Both the position numbers and the translations under genes were made by a program. The notes under the pieces are model-generated. The model had not been told where the DNA came from and searched no databases. It worked only from the letters and a program-made list of their open reading frames with translations. From contig AP025252.1 of NCBI GenBank assembly GCA_016865505.2, forward strand, positions 496,001-560,000: a stretch of 64,000 nt of DNA, read 5' to 3'. Each line of letters starts with the position of its first letter. The stretch's first letter is position 1. Below are positions 1 through 9,025 of this stretch, piece after piece. Source of the DNA: Bryobacterales bacterium F-183. GTDB lineage: Bacteria > Acidobacteriota > Terriglobia > Bryobacterales > Bryobacteraceae.

Positions 1-1
1 G

Positions 2-1030
2 ATCTTCGTCTACGAACCGGTATCGAAGAAGGTCGCACTCATCAGCAACCAGCCCAACGCCTCAGCCGGACGCCCCTCCATCACCACCGACGGCACCCGC
101 CTCGCCTTCCTCTGCGGCGGCGCCAACAAGTACACCGAAGTCTGCACCTCCACCACCAATACCTTCGCCGCCAAGGTCGTCACCAAGCTCTCCGACCAGT
201 GGAAGGACTTCAAGCCCGCCACTCGCGAACTCGTCCGTTGGAAATCCAAAGACGGCGCCGAGATCGAAGGTGTACTCATCAAGCCGCGCGACTTCAACCC
301 CGCCAAAAAGTACCCGCTCCTCGTCGTCATCCATGGCGGACCTCGCGGCACAGACCGTCCCGACCTCACCGCCGACCGCTACTACCCCATCGAAAAATTC
401 ATTGAGAAAGGCGCCCTCGTACTCCGCCCCAACTACCGCGGCAGCGAAGGCTACGGCGCCAAATTCCGCGCCCTCAACGTACGCAACCTCGGCGTCGGCG
501 ACTATGACGACGTCATCACCGGCGTCGACCATCTGATCGCCGCAGGCTACGTCGACAAGGATCGCGTTGGAGCCATGGGCTGGAGCCAGGGCGGCTACAT
601 TTCAGCCTTCATCACCTGTTTTTCAGACCGTTTCCAGGCCGTATCCGTAGGTGCCGGGATCTCGGACTGGATGACCTACTACGTCAACACCGACATCCAC
701 CCGTTCACCCGCCAGTACCTCAAGGCCACCCCGTGGGAAGATCCCGAGATCTACCGCAAGACCTCGCCCATTACCTATGTGAAGAACGCCAAGACCCCGA
801 CCCTGATCCAGCACGGCGAACTCGACAAGCGCGTCCCCATCCCCAACGCCTACGAACTCTACCAGGCGCTGCAGGACAAAGGCGTCCCCGTACAACTCAG
901 CGTCTTCAAGGGCTTTGGACACGGCATCAACAAGCCCAAGCAAGCGCTCGCCGTACTCGAACAGAACTACGCGTTCTTCTCAGAATGGATTTGGAAGGAT
1001 AAGGAAGTGGCGAAAACCACTTTGGAGTAG
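2..1030 (+). CDS. S9 family prolyl oligopeptidase-like peptidase, C-terminal part
   Basis: The gene enters from outside the window; 342 residues are visible in frame 2. They hold the end of a beta-propeller and the alpha/beta-hydrolase domain of S9 peptidases (acylaminoacyl peptidase/DPP-IV type). The nucleophile lies in GWSQGGY (Ser about residue 195 of the visible part). The Asp probably lies in HGELDKRVP and the His in GFGHGINK, so the triad looks complete. By family it cleaves peptides or acylated N-terminal residues, usually as an exported or periplasmic enzyme here, but the N-terminus that would show a signal peptide is missing. Its stop lies 6 bases before the end of the convergent tRNA-Cys gene. 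Confidence 0.9.
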   Translation: MFVYEPVSKKVALISNQPNASAGRPSITTDGTRLAFLCGGANKYTEVCTSTTNTFAAKVVTKLSDQWKDFKPATRELVRWKSKDGAEIEGVLIKPRDFNPAKKYPLLVVIHGGPRGTDRPDLTADRYYPIEKFIEKGALVLRPNYRGSEGYGAKFRALNVRNLGVGDYDDVITGVDHLIAAGYVDKDRVGAMGWSQGGYISAFITCFSDRFQAVSVGAGISDWMTYYVNTDIHPFTRQYLKATPWEDPEIYRKTSPITYVKNAKTPTLIQHGELDKRVPIPNAYELYQALQDKGVPVQLSVFKGFGHGINKPKQALAVLEQNYAFFSEWIWKDKEVAKTTLE

Positions 1031-1035
1031 ATAGG

Positions 1036-1111
<76 letters not shown>

Positions 1112-1221
1112 GCGCGCTCCAATATCGACGGTATCGCGCCATCGCCAGCTCTGTCAAACAGCAAGCAGTGGGGCTGCGCACCAGGATCAGTCCGGCTCAG
1201 AGAGGTTTCACACAGCGCGGC

Positions 1222-1443
1222 TCACAACAAATCGCCAAGCTGCTCGGGTTTGATACCACAATCGGATAGAACCTTCCGTAAGAGCCCGAGTCCCAACGTG
1301 CGACCTCGCAGTGGAACGACGGTCGCCCGACCATCGGAATGCCGAAGGAAGTAGTGACTGCCTCGGATACGCTCGACGACAAAGCCCGCGCGCTCCAAGG
1401 CCTTGACGAGTTCTTTCCCCGTTGGACGCGGGAGCGTGCTCAT
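1222..1443 (-). CDS. hicA: HicA family toxin (mRNA interferase)
   Basis: 73 residues, the usual HicA size. HicA toxins have a double-stranded-RNA-binding fold and cleave mRNA independently of ribosomes. The conserved G-S-H with catalytic His is present as RGSHYFLRH (His30), followed by the basic strand ATVVPLRGR. The start is ATG at 1441-1443, overlapping the stop of hicB by four bases (ATGA), so translation is coupled. The order here is antitoxin first, toxin second. The toxin looks intact. Confidence 0.9.
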   Translation of the reverse strand: MSTLPRPTGKELVKALERAGFVVERIRGSHYFLRHSDGRATVVPLRGRTLGLGLLRKVLSDCGIKPEQLGDLL

Positions 1444-1658
1444 GCGGCAATGGTGATGCGCTGGATGCCAACAAACTCCAGGTTGGCAGGCTGCTGCGCA
1501 CCTTCCACTTCCAGGCAAAGCTCAATCGCTTCGCGAATCTCTACCATGAGTTCATCGAGCGAGGTGCCATCGGTGTGACACCCTGGCAATTGGGGTACCG
1601 AGGCAACATACACGCCCTCTTCATCCCGCTCGATAACAACGTCAAACTGGCGAGCCAT
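1440..1658 (-). CDS. hicB: HicB family antitoxin
   Basis: 72 residues of the short HicB type: a degenerate RNase-H-like fold with the family pattern VVIERDEEGVYVASVPQLPGC, then a helix rich in Glu. HicB neutralises HicA by direct binding. No separate C-terminal HTH or RHH domain is visible, so DNA binding, if any, is not explained by this short form. There is no Shine-Dalgarno. A TAAACT box (plus-strand positions 1665-1670) sits 6 nt before the ATG, suggesting a leaderless bicistronic hicBA mRNA. Confidence 0.9.
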   Translation of the reverse strand: MARQFDVVIERDEEGVYVASVPQLPGCHTDGTSLDELMVEIREAIELCLEVEGAQQPANLEFVGIQRITIAA

Positions 1659-1717
1659 GCTTATAGTTTAGCCGCCTCGCCGGACTGCGCAGGTGGCACC
1701 GGTTACCATAACAGCTT

Positions 1718-2617
1718 GTGTCCGGCCTTTACCGTAAGCCAGTCCTGATCTACAACCCGGCGGCAGGCAAAATCAAACGCAGCGGCGGCAAACTCCTTCG
1801 CGACGTCCAATCCGCCCTGTCCCAGGCTGGCTTCACCCCCGAACTCATCCCCACCACGGGACCCGGCGTCGCCAGCGACCTCGCCCGCCAAGCCATCGAC
1901 CGTGGCTCGGACCTCATCATCGGCCTCGGTGGCGACGGCACCATCAACGAAATCGCCAGCGGCGTCATCGGCTCCCGCGTCCCCCTGGCGATCCTCCCCG
2001 GCGGCACCGCCAACGTACTCTCCATCGAAACCCGTGGCGGCACCAACGCGGTACGCACGGCCAGTCAACTCGCCACCCGCGTACCCAAACGCATCGCCGT
2101 CGGCAAAATCACCTCCACCCTCTGCAAAGACCGCTACTTTCTCGCCATGGTCGGCGTCGGCCTGGACGCCAAGATCGTCCACAACGTGAACCCCGCCATC
2201 AAGAGCCGCACCGGCAAGTTCGCCTATTGGGTGGCCGGCTTCCAGCAGTTCGCCAAGCCGCTCGACCCCATCCCGCTCGACGAGAAGGTCTACGGCTTCG
2301 TCCTCGCCAGCCGCGTCCGTAACTACGGTGGCGACCTCGAACTCGCCCGCAACGCCTCGCTCCTCCGCGACGAGTTTGAGATCGTCAAGTTCCGCGGTAC
2401 CAACCCGCTCTTCTACGCCTTCTATATGCTCGGAGCCGTGGTCCGCCAGCACCTCCATCTCCCGGGCATCTCCGCACACAAAGGTGCCATTCTCGACTTC
2501 CCAAAACCCGGCGCCCACGTACAGGCCGACGGAGAGTACGCCGGACAAACCCCCGCCCGCGTCGAACTCGTACCCGACGCCCTCACCCTGCTCGTCCCGC
2601 CCAACTTCGCCGGCTAG
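1718..2617 (+). CDS. Diacylglycerol kinase-family lipid kinase (YegS/DagK-like)
   Basis: 299 residues, typical for bacterial soluble lipid kinases. The N-terminal DAGK catalytic domain starts with VLIYNPAAGK (residues 9-18), has the nucleotide-binding GGDGTINE (71-78) and the downstream LPGGTANV (93-100). The C-terminal beta-sandwich ends at residue 299. Such enzymes phosphorylate diacylglycerol or related lipids with ATP and recycle lipids at the inner membrane; substrate cannot be read from sequence. Start is GTG at 1718, divergent from hicB with about 60 bases between. Confidence 0.9.
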   Translation: MSGLYRKPVLIYNPAAGKIKRSGGKLLRDVQSALSQAGFTPELIPTTGPGVASDLARQAIDRGSDLIIGLGGDGTINEIASGVIGSRVPLAILPGGTANVLSIETRGGTNAVRTASQLATRVPKRIAVGKITSTLCKDRYFLAMVGVGLDAKIVHNVNPAIKSRTGKFAYWVAGFQQFAKPLDPIPLDEKVYGFVLASRVRNYGGDLELARNASLLRDEFEIVKFRGTNPLFYAFYMLGAVVRQHLHLPGISAHKGAILDFPKPGAHVQADGEYAGQTPARVELVPDALTLLVPPNFAG

Positions 2618-2664
2618 CCGCAGTTTTCCTGAAAATTCTTAGCAACCTTCGCGGACCTGCCGCG

Positions 2665-2685
2665 TATACTCCTGTAGTTAAACTA
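2665..2685 (+). promoter_or_regulatory. Probable promoter -10 and PadR operator
   Basis: TATACT at 2665-2670 is a good -10 box 28 bases before the padR start. Just after it, at 2675-2685, is the perfect dyad TAGTT-A-AACTA, which would cover the transcription start. PadR proteins bind short AT-rich dyads in their own promoters, so autoregulation of the padR-ADOP pair is the likely reading. No good -35 is visible. Confidence 0.5.
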
Positions 2686-2698
2686 AAGAAGCCAAGCC

Positions 2699-3022
2699 AT
2701 GCCACGTGAAGTCCTCCCCGGAACCCTGGACCTCATGGTCCTCAAAACCCTCGACACTCTCGGGCCCACCCACGGCTACGGCATCGCCCAACGCCTCATC
2801 CAGATCTCCGACGGCATCCTGGACCTCAACCAGGGCTCGCTCTACCCGGCCTTGCTCCGCATGGAACAGCGCGGTTGGATCTCCAGCGACTACGGCATCT
2901 CCGAAAACAATCGCAAAGCCCGCTACTACGCGCTCACCGCCGACGGCCGCAAGCGCCTCAAAACCGAAATCGAACAGTGGAAGGGCATGGTGCAGATCAT
3001 GACCCGTCTCATCGAGGCCTAG
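2699..3022 (+). CDS. PadR family transcriptional regulator
   Basis: 107 residues, the size of the PadR-s1 subfamily. It begins with the typical PGTLDLMVLKTL and HGYGIAQRL of the winged helix, followed by LNQGSLYPALLRMEQRGWI (recognition helix) and the wing ARYYALTADGRK; a short C-terminal helix would mediate dimerisation. It lies 5 bases upstream of the ADOP permease and is almost certainly co-transcribed with it, an arrangement known from Acidobacteria. Probable role: repressor controlling the permease and itself through the dyad at 2675-2685. Confidence 0.93.
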   Translation: MPREVLPGTLDLMVLKTLDTLGPTHGYGIAQRLIQISDGILDLNQGSLYPALLRMEQRGWISSDYGISENNRKARYYALTADGRKRLKTEIEQWKGMVQIMTRLIEA

Positions 3023-3027
3023 CCCAT

Positions 3028-5655
3028 ATGCTCCGCGAATGGCTCCAACGTACCCTCGGCCTCTTCCGCCAATCCGACGCCGACCGTCGCATCGCTGAAG
3101 AGACGGACTTCCATCTGGACATGCTCGCCGCGCAGTATGAAGCCCAAGGCATCCCCGCAGAACAGGCCCGCCAGCGCGCCCGCCGCGAATTTGGAGGCAT
3201 CGCCCAAATGCAGGAAGATTTCCGCGAACAAAACAGCCTTCCCTTCCTCGACTCCTTACGCGCCGATCTCGTGTACGGCCTCCGCTCCTTTGCCAAAACA
3301 CCGGGCGTGACGGCGCTCATCATCGTCACCTTGGCCCTCGGCATCGGGGCCAACACGGCCATCTTCAGTTTCCTGAACGAACTCCTCTTGCGCCCCCTCC
3401 CGTACCCCGAGTCAGACCGTATCCTCGCCGTCGGCCGCTTCTGGCAAGGCGCAGAGTACGGCGCCGTCGCTCCCAAAGACTACGTCGCCATTCGCGACCA
3501 GGCGCAATCCTTCAGCGCCTCAGGCATCATGTTCCTGCACCGCGGCGAAAACCTCGAAGCGCCCGCAGGCTCCTTGCACGTCCTCTCGCTGCAAGTGTCC
3601 GAAGGCTACTTCCGCGCCCTCGGCGTACCCGCGTTCATCGGCCGTACCTTCACCCCGGAAGAGGACATCCCCAACGGACCCAAAACCGTCGTACTCAGCT
3701 ATCCGCTCTGGCAAACCGCCTTCCACGCCGACCCCAACGTCGCCGGCCGCATCGTCAAAATCGCCGGCGTACCGCACACCGTCCTAGGCGTTATGCCGGA
3801 GTTCTTCACGCAAACCTCGCGCGCCCGCATGTGGCTGCCGCTACAAAGCAACGGCCTCGGCGACGACACCAACTACGCCCTCATCGCGCGTCTCAAGCCC
3901 GGTGCGACACCCGGTCAGGCAGCCGCAGAAACAGAATCGATAATCAGCAAGGTGGACATCGGCTGGCCCCGCCGTGACAACGGCAATCCGTACTCCATCA
4001 CAATGCCGCTCGCCCAGTTCCACTCCAGCGAGTTCCGCCAACCGGTATTGCTGCTGTACGCAGGCGTCTGCCTGGTCCTTTTGGTCGCCTGCCTCAACGT
4101 GGCGAACCTTTTGATCGCCCGCGCCGCCTCGCGTGCCAAAGAGATCGCTCTACGCGCCGCCCTGGGCGCCAGCCGTCCCCGCATCGCCCGCCAGATGCTT
4201 ACCGAAAGCCTGCTCATCGCCATCGCTGGTGGCGTCGCAGGCATCGCCGTCGGCTACGCCTTCCTCCGCGTCCTCACTTCACTCGCGCCGTACGACTCGC
4301 TCAAGAACGTCACGCTGGATCGCACCACCCTCCTCACCACCACCGCGATCTCCCTCGCCGTCGGCCTCCTCTTCGGACTCGCGCCAATGTGGCACGCCCT
4401 CCGCGTCCATCTGAACGAGGCGCTCAAATCCGCCAAAGCATCCGAATCCAAGCCCACCCTGCGCGGCCGCCAGGCTTTGGTCATCCTGCAAGTCGCACTC
4501 TGCACCGTGATGCTCGCCGGTGCCGGACTCCTCATCCGCACCGTCTGGAACATCCGCGCGGTCGACCTCGGCTTCAGCCCCGCCAACGTCATCACCTCGC
4601 AGATGGCGCTCAACGCCCCCAAGCTACAGGACCGCGACCTCCTCCTCAGCTTCTACAACCAGGCCCTCACTCGCATCCGCGAAATCCCCGGCGTTACGGC
4701 CGCAGGCGTAACGACGCAAATGCCGCTCGAAGGCCAGTTCAACATCGCCTTCCGCATCCCGGACTCGCAGCACGGCCCGACACCCGCTGCCCCGCAGACC
4801 CGCATCCAAACCCGCGACGTATTCGACGTCTTCGGCATGCGCATCGTCCAGGGCCGCGGCTTCACCCAAGCCGACCAGTCCAACTCCATGCCCGTTGCCG
4901 TCGTCAATGAAGCCTTTGCCCGGCATCACTTCCCCAACCAGTCCGCCATCGGCAAACAGGTCTTCAGCCTCGACAAAGATGCCATCGGTTTCCAGATCGT
5001 AGGCGTTGTCAACGACATCCGCGAGATGGGACCCAAACGCGTCGTACCCCCTGCCATCTACCTGCTCACCGACCAGGTCCCGATTCGCAAACTCCGCGGC
5101 GTACACTCCTTCGTCGCCGCCAAATGGGTCATCCGCCTCCAACCCGGCGCGACCAGCGACGTCTCCGGCCAGATCCGCCAGATCATGACCTCGCTCGACG
5201 CCGGCCAGCCCCTGCAGGACTTCGTCAGCATGTCCGCCATCCTCTCGCAAACGATGGAGATGGAACGCTTCCTCATGATCCTGCTTGGCGCCTTCGCCCT
5301 CCTCACCCTCGCCATGGTCGCGAGCGGACTCTACGGCACCCTCTCCTACGGCGTCACCCAACGCCGTCAGGAAATCGGCATCCGCATGGCCATGGGAGCC
5401 TCCTGGCAAAGCGTCGCCGGTATGGTCGTACGCGGCGGCATGGCGCAAGTCGCCTTGGGCCTCGCCATCGGACTCACCGTCTCGTACCTCCTCGCCGGCT
5501 TCATGACCGGCTTCCTCTTCGGCGTACCTCCGCTGGACCCCGTCAGCCTCACAGCCTCCGCCTTCGTACTCCTCGCCGTCAGCGCCGCCGCCAGTGCCGG
5601 ACCCAGCTGGAACGCCGTCCGTACAGACCCGCTGCAAACCCTGCGCAACGAATAG
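3028..5655 (+). CDS. ADOP family duplicated orphan permease (MacB/FtsX-like)
   Basis: 875 residues. The first ~85 form the ADOP-specific soluble N-terminus (helical, rich in Arg/Glu). Then comes TM1 around LIIVTLALGIGANTAIFSFL, a MacB-like periplasmic core, a cluster of three TM helices with the FtsX motif KEIALRAALGASR, a second periplasmic core, and three C-terminal TMs with RRQEIGIRMAMGAS. The two FtsX halves show the internal duplication that names the family. No ATPase is encoded nearby, which is normal for ADOP. Start is the ATG at 3028 directly after padR; earlier in-frame codons lie inside padR. The substrate is unknown; export of small molecules or lipids is only inferred. Confidence 0.92.
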   Translation: MLREWLQRTLGLFRQSDADRRIAEETDFHLDMLAAQYEAQGIPAEQARQRARREFGGIAQMQEDFREQNSLPFLDSLRADLVYGLRSFAKTPGVTALIIVTLALGIGANTAIFSFLNELLLRPLPYPESDRILAVGRFWQGAEYGAVAPKDYVAIRDQAQSFSASGIMFLHRGENLEAPAGSLHVLSLQVSEGYFRALGVPAFIGRTFTPEEDIPNGPKTVVLSYPLWQTAFHADPNVAGRIVKIAGVPHTVLGVMPEFFTQTSRARMWLPLQSNGLGDDTNYALIARLKPGATPGQAAAETESIISKVDIGWPRRDNGNPYSITMPLAQFHSSEFRQPVLLLYAGVCLVLLVACLNVANLLIARAASRAKEIALRAALGASRPRIARQMLTESLLIAIAGGVAGIAVGYAFLRVLTSLAPYDSLKNVTLDRTTLLTTTAISLAVGLLFGLAPMWHALRVHLNEALKSAKASESKPTLRGRQALVILQVALCTVMLAGAGLLIRTVWNIRAVDLGFSPANVITSQMALNAPKLQDRDLLLSFYNQALTRIREIPGVTAAGVTTQMPLEGQFNIAFRIPDSQHGPTPAAPQTRIQTRDVFDVFGMRIVQGRGFTQADQSNSMPVAVVNEAFARHHFPNQSAIGKQVFSLDKDAIGFQIVGVVNDIREMGPKRVVPPAIYLLTDQVPIRKLRGVHSFVAAKWVIRLQPGATSDVSGQIRQIMTSLDAGQPLQDFVSMSAILSQTMEMERFLMILLGAFALLTLAMVASGLYGTLSYGVTQRRQEIGIRMAMGASWQSVAGMVVRGGMAQVALGLAIGLTVSYLLAGFMTGFLFGVPPLDPVSLTASAFVLLAVSAAASAGPSWNAVRTDPLQTLRNE

Positions 5656-5676
5656 CTACCATGGAGTTACAAAGCC

Positions 5677-6609
5677 ATGCCCGCCGCGCTCTCCATCGAA
5701 GAAGAGATTCTGGATCTCAAGAAACGCCGCAACGCGTTGATCCTGGCCCACCACTACCAGGAAGATGAAATCCAGGAACTTGCCGACCACATCGGCGACA
5801 GCCTCGAACTGTCCCGCAAGGCGCAGCAATCGAAGTCGGAAGTCATCGTCTTCTGCGGTGTCGTCTTCATGGGCGAAACGGCCAAACTGCTCAGCCCTTC
5901 AAGCATCGTCGTCGTACCCGACATGAAGGCAGGCTGCAGCCTCGTCGATAGCTGCCCCGCCGATCAGGTACGCGCGGTCAAGCGCAAGCACCCCGATCAC
6001 GTCGTGGTCAGCTACATCAATACCTCCGCCGCAGTGAAGGCCGAAAGCGACATCATCTGCACGTCGCGCAACGCCGTCGATGTCGTCAACTCGATCCCCA
6101 AAGAAAAGCCGATCCTCTTCTTGCCGGATATCAACCTCGGCAACTACGTCAAAAAGCAGACCGGCCGCGAAAACATGATGATCTGGCAGGGCGCCTGCAT
6201 CGTCCACGCCACCTTCGTCGCCAAGCGCCTCGAAAAGGCAAAATTCGAACACCCCAACGCGCTCGTCGCCGCACACCCCGAATGCCCCGGCGACGTCCTC
6301 GCCCAGGCGGACTTCATCGGCTCCACCTCCGCCATCATCGATTGGTGCGTCGCCCAGAACGATGCCACCGAGATCATCGTCATGACGGAAAGCGGCGTGT
6401 CCCACTCGCTCCACAAGCGAGCCCCCGGCAAGCGCTTCTACTTCGTACCCAACGACAACTGCAATTGCAGCGAATGTCCGTACATGAAGATGAACACGCT
6501 CGAAAAACTCCGGGATTGCCTCGACAAGCTCGAACCTCGCATCGAACTCCCCGCCGACATGATGGAGCGGGCACGCCTGCCCATCGAACGTATGCTCGCC
6601 ATTAGGTGA
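5677..6609 (+). CDS. nadA: Quinolinate synthase NadA
   Basis: 310 residues, the compact NadA type. It condenses iminoaspartate with dihydroxyacetone phosphate to quinolinate in de novo NAD synthesis, in the cytoplasm, using a [4Fe-4S] cluster. Visible hallmarks are LAHHYQ (residues 23-28), HIGDSLELS, GVVFMGETAK, GCSLVDSC, HPECPGDV and the C-terminal CNCSECPYMK. Likely cluster ligands are Cys87, Cys174 and Cys267 by family comparison. GGAG about 14 bases upstream may serve as RBS. The gene is 3 bases before moaA, so both Fe-S biosynthetic enzymes are probably co-transcribed. nadB and nadC are not in the window. Confidence 0.96.
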   Translation: MPAALSIEEEILDLKKRRNALILAHHYQEDEIQELADHIGDSLELSRKAQQSKSEVIVFCGVVFMGETAKLLSPSSIVVVPDMKAGCSLVDSCPADQVRAVKRKHPDHVVVSYINTSAAVKAESDIICTSRNAVDVVNSIPKEKPILFLPDINLGNYVKKQTGRENMMIWQGACIVHATFVAKRLEKAKFEHPNALVAAHPECPGDVLAQADFIGSTSAIIDWCVAQNDATEIIVMTESGVSHSLHKRAPGKRFYFVPNDNCNCSECPYMKMNTLEKLRDCLDKLEPRIELPADMMERARLPIERMLAIR

Positions 6610-6612
6610 CGT

Positions 6613-7605
6613 ATGTCGCCGCTGATCGACACCTACGGCCGTCTGCACGACAACCTTCGCATCAGCGTCACCGACCGCTGCAATATCCGCTGTTTTTATT
6701 GCATGCCGGAAGACACGCCCACCTATGGGCCTCGCGAAGAGCTGCTGACCTTTGAAGAGGTCGAGCGCTTCGTACGCATCGCCGCCGGACTCGGTGTCCG
6801 CAAGATCCGCATCACCGGAGGCGAACCGCTCCTCCGCAAAGACCTGCCGAGACTCATCGAAAAGATCCTCGCCGTACCCGGCATCGAGGACCTCGCCCTC
6901 ACCACCAACGGCGTCCTGCTCCGCCAACAAGCGCAGGACCTCTACAACGCAGGCCTCCGCCGTCTCAACGTCCACCTGGACACTCTCGACCGCGAACGCT
7001 TCCACCGCATCACTCGCCGCGACGTCTTCGACCGTGTGATGGACGGCCTGATGTACGCCAAGGACCTCGGCTTCGACCCCATCAAGATCAACGCCGTCGC
7101 CGCCAAAGGCATCGTCGAACCGGACATCGTCCCGCTCGCCCAATTCGGCCGCCAGCACGGCATGGAGATCCGTTACATCGAGTTTATGCCGCTCGACTCG
7201 CAAGGCATCTGGGAGCGCGACAAGGTCCTGACAGCGGACACGATGATCGCCATGATCGAAAAGGAAATCGGCGCACTCGAAGCGATCCCGGACGCCGACC
7301 CGCGCGCCCCCGCCACTGAGTACCGCTTCCAAGACGGCATTGGCCGCATCGGCTTCATCGCCTCCGTCAGCAAGCCCTTCTGCCTCAACTGCAACCGTCT
7401 CCGCCTAACGGCCGACGGCAAGGTACGCAACTGCCTCTTCGCGGTAGAAGAAATGGACGTCCGCAACCTGCTGCGCACCAACGCCGAAGACCAAGCCATC
7501 GCCAACGTCATCCGCGCCAACATCAAAGCCAAGTGGATGGGCCACCAAATCGGCTCCACCCAATTCATCCCTCCGCCCCGCCCGATGTATTCGATCGGCG
7601 GCTAG
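6613..7605 (+). CDS. moaA: GTP 3',8-cyclase MoaA
   Basis: 330 residues, full length. This radical-SAM enzyme converts GTP to 3',8-cyclo-7,8-dihydro-GTP, the first step of molybdopterin synthesis. The N-terminal cluster motif is DRCNIRCFYC (Cys23, Cys27, Cys30). The C-terminal [4Fe-4S] motif is CLNCNRLRLT with a third Cys in VRNCLF. The protein ends in Gly-Gly, the conserved tail needed for activity, which supports an intact C-terminus. It follows nadA by 3 bases. Other moa genes are not in the window. Confidence 0.96.
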   Translation: MSPLIDTYGRLHDNLRISVTDRCNIRCFYCMPEDTPTYGPREELLTFEEVERFVRIAAGLGVRKIRITGGEPLLRKDLPRLIEKILAVPGIEDLALTTNGVLLRQQAQDLYNAGLRRLNVHLDTLDRERFHRITRRDVFDRVMDGLMYAKDLGFDPIKINAVAAKGIVEPDIVPLAQFGRQHGMEIRYIEFMPLDSQGIWERDKVLTADTMIAMIEKEIGALEAIPDADPRAPATEYRFQDGIGRIGFIASVSKPFCLNCNRLRLTADGKVRNCLFAVEEMDVRNLLRTNAEDQAIANVIRANIKAKWMGHQIGSTQFIPPPRPMYSIGG

Positions 7606-7669
7606 CCTACTCAGAACCTACTCAGAAGCCTTGCACTTCCGACCATCTTCCGAGTAAACTGCGGAGTAC
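7606..7669 (+). promoter_or_regulatory. Promoter with tandem and inverted TACTC(A/G)GAA repeats
   Basis: An 11-bp unit CCTACTCAGAA occurs twice without gap (7606-7616 and 7617-7627). An inverted copy, TTCCGAGTA, lies at 7648-7656 (8 of 9 bases match the complement), and a partial copy GGAGTAC at 7663-7669. A promoter is visible: TTGCAC (7631-7636), 18 bases, TAAACT (7655-7660), then 9 bases to the ATG, so the mRNA would be leaderless. The inverted copy overlaps the -10 and the tandem copies lie upstream of the -35. This looks like an operator for autoregulation by the downstream DNA-binding protein. Confidence 0.6.
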
Positions 7670-9025
7670 ATGAAGCTCGGCGACCTCATCCAGCGGGGCG
7701 AAGGCAAAACCATCGAGTTCAAGCGCGACCTCTCCTCGCCCGACAAAGTTCTCCGTACGCTCGTCGCCTTCGCCAACACCGCTGGTGGCATCATCGTCAT
7801 CGGTATTGACGACAAAACCCGCAAAGTCCTCGGCCTTCCCGACGTCCTTCTCGAAGAAGAGCGCATCGCCAATCTGATTTCCGAGTGTATTCAGCCGCAA
7901 CTCATCCCGGACATCGAAGTCCTCAACTGGCGCACCTCCAACGTCCTCACCATCACCGTCCATCCCAGCAACACTCGTCCGCACTACCTCAAGCGTCTCG
8001 GCGTCGACGAAGGCGCTTACATCCGCGTCGGCTCCACCAACCGCAAAGCCGCTCCTCCTCAACTCGAAGAACTCAAGCGCAGCACGCTCACCGGCTCCTA
8101 CGACGAGCAACCCCTCCCTCATCCGAACTCGGAAGCAATCGACTTCCGAGTAGCTTCCGACCTCTTCAAACCCTACCGCCACATCACGCCCGCTTCCCTC
8201 AAAACCCTACGCATCGTCGCCGACCATCAAGGCCGCACCGTACCCACCATCGGTGGCCTCCTCCTCTTCGGTAAAGACCGCTTCGCCGAGTTCCCAGACT
8301 CCTGGATTCAAGCGGCCCGCTTCGACGGGCTTAACAAAACCGCCATCGCGGACTCGACACAACTTCGCTCTTATCTCCCTGCCCTGGTCGACGACGCCAT
8401 CGCCTTCGTCCGCAAGCATCTGCAAGTCGCCTCGCCCATCGAAGGCGTCCGCCGCATAGAACGCTGGCCGATTCCGTTAGTCGCACTTCGTGAAGCCCTG
8501 ACCAACGCCATCGTACACGCCGATTACTCGCAAACCGGCTCTGCCATCCGCCTTGCCATCTTCGACAACCGTATTGAAATTGAGAATCCTGGCCTATTGC
8601 CCTTCGGGCTCACCCTGGAGGACATCCATCAAGGTGTATCCAAGCTGCGCAACCGCGTCATCGGCCGCGTCTTCCACGAACTCCGCCTAATTGAACATTG
8701 GGGCAGCGGCATCGAACGCATGAAGTCCGCCTGCCAGGATGCCGGACTTCCTCCGCCCAAGTTTGAAGAGCTGGCCCTGCACTTTCGGGTAACGCTTTAC
8801 AACAACCGCGTCGCGCCCATCCGCCGCGACCCCATGGACGACAAGATCCTGCGCCTGCTCACCAAACACGGCCCGATGCGTACCGCCGCCATCGCCGCCG
8901 CAATCGGACTCTCATCGCGGGCTACCCTTACCCGCCTGCGCGATCTCTCGTCTCGTGGTGCCATCGTGGAAATCGGCATGGGCCCGCATGACCCCAAGCG
9001 CCAGTACGCAATCGCTAAGGGATAA
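7670..9025 (+). CDS. AlbA_2 (Schlafen-like) ATP-binding regulator with winged helix
   Basis: 451 residues. The N-terminal AlbA_2/Schlafen-type domain (about 1-125) begins with GEGKTIEFKRDLS and FANTAGGIIVIGI. The middle is a GHKL-type ATP-binding domain (HATPase_c_4) with ALREALTNAIVHADY and the WGSGIERM element. A C-terminal winged helix (about 395-445) reads KILRLLTKHGPMRTAAIAAAIG. Proteins of this build are commonly annotated as ATP-dependent DNA helicase RecG-like or transcriptional regulators; no helicase motif is present. Regulation and DNA binding are inferred. Its 3' end overlaps the convergent HEAT gene by 11 bases. Confidence 0.85.
   Translation: MKLGDLIQRGEGKTIEFKRDLSSPDKVLRTLVAFANTAGGIIVIGIDDKTRKVLGLPDVLLEEERIANLISECIQPQLIPDIEVLNWRTSNVLTITVHPSNTRPHYLKRLGVDEGAYIRVGSTNRKAAPPQLEELKRSTLTGSYDEQPLPHPNSEAIDFRVASDLFKPYRHITPASLKTLRIVADHQGRTVPTIGGLLLFGKDRFAEFPDSWIQAARFDGLNKTAIADSTQLRSYLPALVDDAIAFVRKHLQVASPIEGVRRIERWPIPLVALREALTNAIVHADYSQTGSAIRLAIFDNRIEIENPGLLPFGLTLEDIHQGVSKLRNRVIGRVFHELRLIEHWGSGIERMKSACQDAGLPPPKFEELALHFRVTLYNNRVAPIRRDPMDDKILRLLTKHGPMRTAAIAAAIGLSSRATLTRLRDLSSRGAIVEIGMGPHDPKRQYAIAKG

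Noticed and set aside
5899-7332. 477-codon open frame on the minus strand
   Set aside because: Lies antisense to nadA-moaA, which have full family motifs; its translation is low-complexity Val/Asp/Glu-rich, typical of a high-GC shadow frame.
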